The notes beneath the pieces were generated by a model that made no database searches, was not told the DNA's origin, and saw only the letters and a list, made by a program, of their open reading frames with translations. The translations under genes were made by a program, and so were the position numbers. 24,251 bases of DNA from DATKEH01 sp035546355 (GTDB lineage: Bacteria > Acidobacteriota > Thermoanaerobaculia > Multivoradales > JAIOJS01): NCBI GenBank assembly GCA_035546355.1, contig DATKEH010000061.1:1-24251 (forward strand). Reading direction: 5' to 3'. Below, piece by piece: positions 22,310 to 24,251 of this stretch. The stretch's first letter is position 1, and each line of letters starts with the position of its first letter.

Positions 22310-24251
22310 ATGCAGGTGGATAGCTCCGAAAAGATCCGCAACGTCGTCCTCGCCGGCCACAACGACTCCGGCAAGACCACCCTGACCAGCGCCCTGCTCC
22401 ACACCGGCGGCGTCGTCAATCGGCTGCTGCGGGTGGAAGACGGCAACACCGTCACGGATTTCGACAGCGAGGAGGTGGAGCGCGGGATCTCCATCGGCCT
22501 CGGAGTCTGCTTCGTCCCCTGGAAGGGACACAAGATCAACCTCCTGGACGCGCCCGGCTACGGCATCTTCTTCACCGAGACCCGTGCCGGGATGGCAGCG
22601 GCCGACGCCGTGCTGCTGTGCGTCAACGGCGTCGCCGGGATCGAGGTCAACACCGAGAAGGTATGGAGCACCGCCGAGGAGATGCGGCTGCCGGTGTTCC
22701 TCTACCTCAGCAAGATGGACCGCGAACGGGCCGACTTCGAGCGCGCCGTGGAGCAGATGCGGAGCCGCCTCGGGCGGGAGGTGGCGCCCGTCCAACTGCC
22801 GCTCGGCCAGGAGGCGGGGTTCGAGGGCGTGGTGGATCTGGTGTCCGGCAAGGCGTTCCGGTACGCGCGCGACGACAACGGCAAGGCCGATGCGGTCGAC
22901 GTCCCGCAGGAGCTGCAGGCGCGGGTGGAGGATTGGCGCAACCAGCTGGTCGAGCTGGTCGCCGAGACCGACGATGCGCTCATGGAGGCGTTCTTCGAGG
23001 AGGGCACCCTGCCCGAGGAGGACCTGCGCCGGGGCCTGCGCAGCGCGGTGGCGCGGCGGCGACTCTTCCCCGTCACCATGGGCTGCGGGTCCCACAACAT
23101 CGGCTCGTCGGCGCTGCTGGACGTCCTCGTCGAGATGGGCCCGTCCCCGGCCGATCGCAACTGGCTGGGCACCCAGGGCGGCGAGACGCTCGAGCTCGGG
23201 GTCGCTGCCGGCGACCTCGCCAGCGCCCTGGTCTTCAAGACCATCTCCGACCCCTTCACCGGGCAGATCTCGCTGCTGCGCGGGGTCAGCGGCACGATCG
23301 CTTCGGACTCCTCGGTGTGGAACGCGCAGCGCGAGGAGAACGAGCGGCTGGGGCACCTCATGGCGATGCAGGGCAAGCAGGGGTCGCAGATCGGCCAGCT
23401 CCTCGCCGGCGACATCGCCGGGGTCTCCAAGCTCAAGCACACCCACACCGGCGACACCCTGCTCGACAAGCAGCGGCCGCTGCAGCTGCCGTGGATCCCG
23501 GTGCCGGAGCCGGCGATCGCCTTCGCCATCGAGCCGAAATCGAAGGGGGACGAGGAGAAGATCGGCGAGGCGCTGCACAAGCTCCTCGAGGAAGACCCCT
23601 CGCTGCGTGCCGGGCGCGACCCGCAGACCGGCGAGTACCTGCTGTCGGGAACCGGCCAGCTCCACGTCGAGATCGCGGTGGCGAAGCTCAAGAGCCGCTA
23701 CAAGGTGGAGGTCATCCTGCATCCCCCCAAGGTGCCATATCGCGAGACCATCAAGCGCCGCGCCGACGGCCACGGGCGGCACAAGAAGCAGACCGGCGGC
23801 CGCGGCCAGTTCGCCGACTGCAAGATCCTCATGGAGCCCCTGCCGCGAGGCGGGGACTTCGAGTTCGTCGACGAGATCTTCGGTGGCTCCATCCCGCAGA
23901 ACTTCCGCCCTGCGGTCGAGAAGGGCATCGTCGAGGCGCGCCGCCGCGGCTACCTGGCCGGCTACCCGGTGGTCGACTTCCGCGTCCGCCTCAAGGACGG
24001 GCAGTACCACGACGTGGACTCCTCGGAGCTGGCGTTCAAGATCGCCGGCTCACTCGCCTTCAAGGACGCCATGGCCAAGGCGGGGGCGACCATCCTCGAG
24101 CCGATCATGAGCGTCGAGATCACCACCACCGAGGAGTACATGGGGGACATCATGGGCGACCTGTCGCAGCGGCGCGGAAGGCCGCAGGGGATGGACTCGC
24201 GCAACGGCACCAGCGTCATCAAGGCCATGGTGCCGATGTCCGAGATGCTCA
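22310..24251 (+). CDS. EF-G2-like translational GTPase, 3' end outside window
   Basis: 647 codons are visible; roughly 40-50 more would complete a normal ~690-residue EF-G. GGAGG at 22299-22303 sits 6 bases before ATG 22310. The GTPase domain has the P-loop GHNDSGKT (16-23), switch II DAPGY (80-84) where canonical EF-G has DTPGH, and SKMD (134-137) in place of NKMD. Later domains include LVFKTISDPFTGQISLLRGV, SGTGQLHVEIAVAKLKSRY, HGRHKKQTGGRGQFADCKI, NFRPAVEKGI and the domain IV tip HDVDSSELAFKIAGSLAFK, with AKAGATILEPIMSVEI in domain V. The DAPGY form and overall pattern match the EF-G2 subgroup known from Thermus rather than housekeeping fusA, which should be elsewhere near the rpsL/rpsG genes. 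Its role in translocation or recycling is unsettled. Confidence 0.9.
   Translation, partial: MQVDSSEKIRNVVLAGHNDSGKTTLTSALLHTGGVVNRLLRVEDGNTVTDFDSEEVERGISIGLGVCFVPWKGHKINLLDAPGYGIFFTETRAGMAAADAVLLCVNGVAGIEVNTEKVWSTAEEMRLPVFLYLSKMDRERADFERAVEQMRSRLGREVAPVQLPLGQEAGFEGVVDLVSGKAFRYARDDNGKADAVDVPQELQARVEDWRNQLVELVAETDDALMEAFFEEGTLPEEDLRRGLRSAVARRRLFPVTMGCGSHNIGSSALLDVLVEMGPSPADRNWLGTQGGETLELGVAAGDLASALVFKTISDPFTGQISLLRGVSGTIASDSSVWNAQREENERLGHLMAMQGKQGSQIGQLLAGDIAGVSKLKHTHTGDTLLDKQRPLQLPWIPVPEPAIAFAIEPKSKGDEEKIGEALHKLLEEDPSLRAGRDPQTGEYLLSGTGQLHVEIAVAKLKSRYKVEVILHPPKVPYRETIKRRADGHGRHKKQTGGRGQFADCKILMEPLPRGGDFEFVDEIFGGSIPQNFRPAVEKGIVEARRRGYLAGYPVVDFRVRLKDGQYHDVDSSELAFKIAGSLAFKDAMAKAGATILEPIMSVEITTTEEYMGDIMGDLSQRRGRPQGMDSRNGTSVIKAMVPMSEML

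Noticed and set aside
22254..22340. Short upstream reading frame starting ATG 22254 before EF-G2
   Set aside because: It has no ribosome binding site, overlaps EF-G2 out of frame and gives a Pro/Arg-rich product; no reason to think it is translated.
20675..24010. Very long open frame on the minus strand (over 1,100 codons) across the kinase and EF-G2 genes
   Set aside because: It runs in a different frame from the kinase and antisense to EF-G2. Its composition (Arg, Gly, Asp, His, Val rich, no motifs) is that of a shadow frame in GC-rich DNA; both real genes have full family motifs.
1..24251. CRISPR arrays, insertion sequences, phage genes
   Set aside because: No regularly spaced direct repeats, transposase or integrase motifs, or phage structural genes were seen on either strand.

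Overview
This is a high-GC window (roughly 70% G+C by eye) packed with bacterial genes on both strands. The combination suggests a Gram-negative member of a deep-branching phylum, with Acidobacteriota (Thermoanaerobaculia or Polarisedimenticolia-like) as my best guess. The reasons are a twitching-motility PilT ATPase, a RodZ-like protein, a GreA domain on a very long N-terminal extension, an EF-G2-type translational GTPase, a Hanks-type kinase with a PP2C phosphatase, and split M16 peptidases. This assignment is inference from gene content; no rRNA or other marker is present.

Left part (1-1440): the N-terminal end of an unknown exported protein (minus), a small lipoprotein with a clear lipobox, a shortened PIN-domain gene (probably a relict VapC), and a tRNA-Pro(CGG) with a good promoter and encoded CCA. 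Then come two fatty-acid genes on the plus strand (1611-5548): a long-chain acyl-CoA synthetase directly followed by a FadJ/FadB-type fusion of enoyl-CoA hydratase and 3-hydroxyacyl-CoA dehydrogenase. The dehydrogenase half has lost residues normally needed for catalysis.

Middle part (5545-9709, minus): a compact cluster of five genes, a solenoid-like unknown protein, a RodZ-type HTH/membrane protein, a second protein sharing the solenoid unit, a DnaJ-TPR protein and a PP2C phosphatase. Stop/start overlaps or very short gaps join the last four, so they are probably one operon. Divergent from it is a 694-residue protein ending in a GreA/GreB domain, and convergent to that an ECF sigma factor/zinc anti-sigma pair (ATGA overlap) with a candidate autoregulatory promoter. 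Upstream lie a periplasmic N-acetylmuramoyl-L-alanine amidase, a PilT-like ATPase with an added C-terminal coiled coil, and LexA.

Right part (17401-24251): divergent from lexA are two overlapping M16 peptidase genes, one carrying the zinc site and the other only the R/Y substrate motif, which suggests a heterodimer. A Ser/Thr kinase with membrane and TPR segments is convergent to them. Divergent from the kinase is an EF-G2-like gene that runs off the right end. Several promoters place the -10 box a few bases from the start codon (lexA, ECF sigma), implying leaderless mRNAs. No CRISPR, insertion sequence or phage gene was seen. The best candidates for unusual biology are the solenoid-RodZ-DnaJ-PP2C cluster, the catalytically altered beta-oxidation fusion, the PilT coiled-coil extension and the long GreA fusion.
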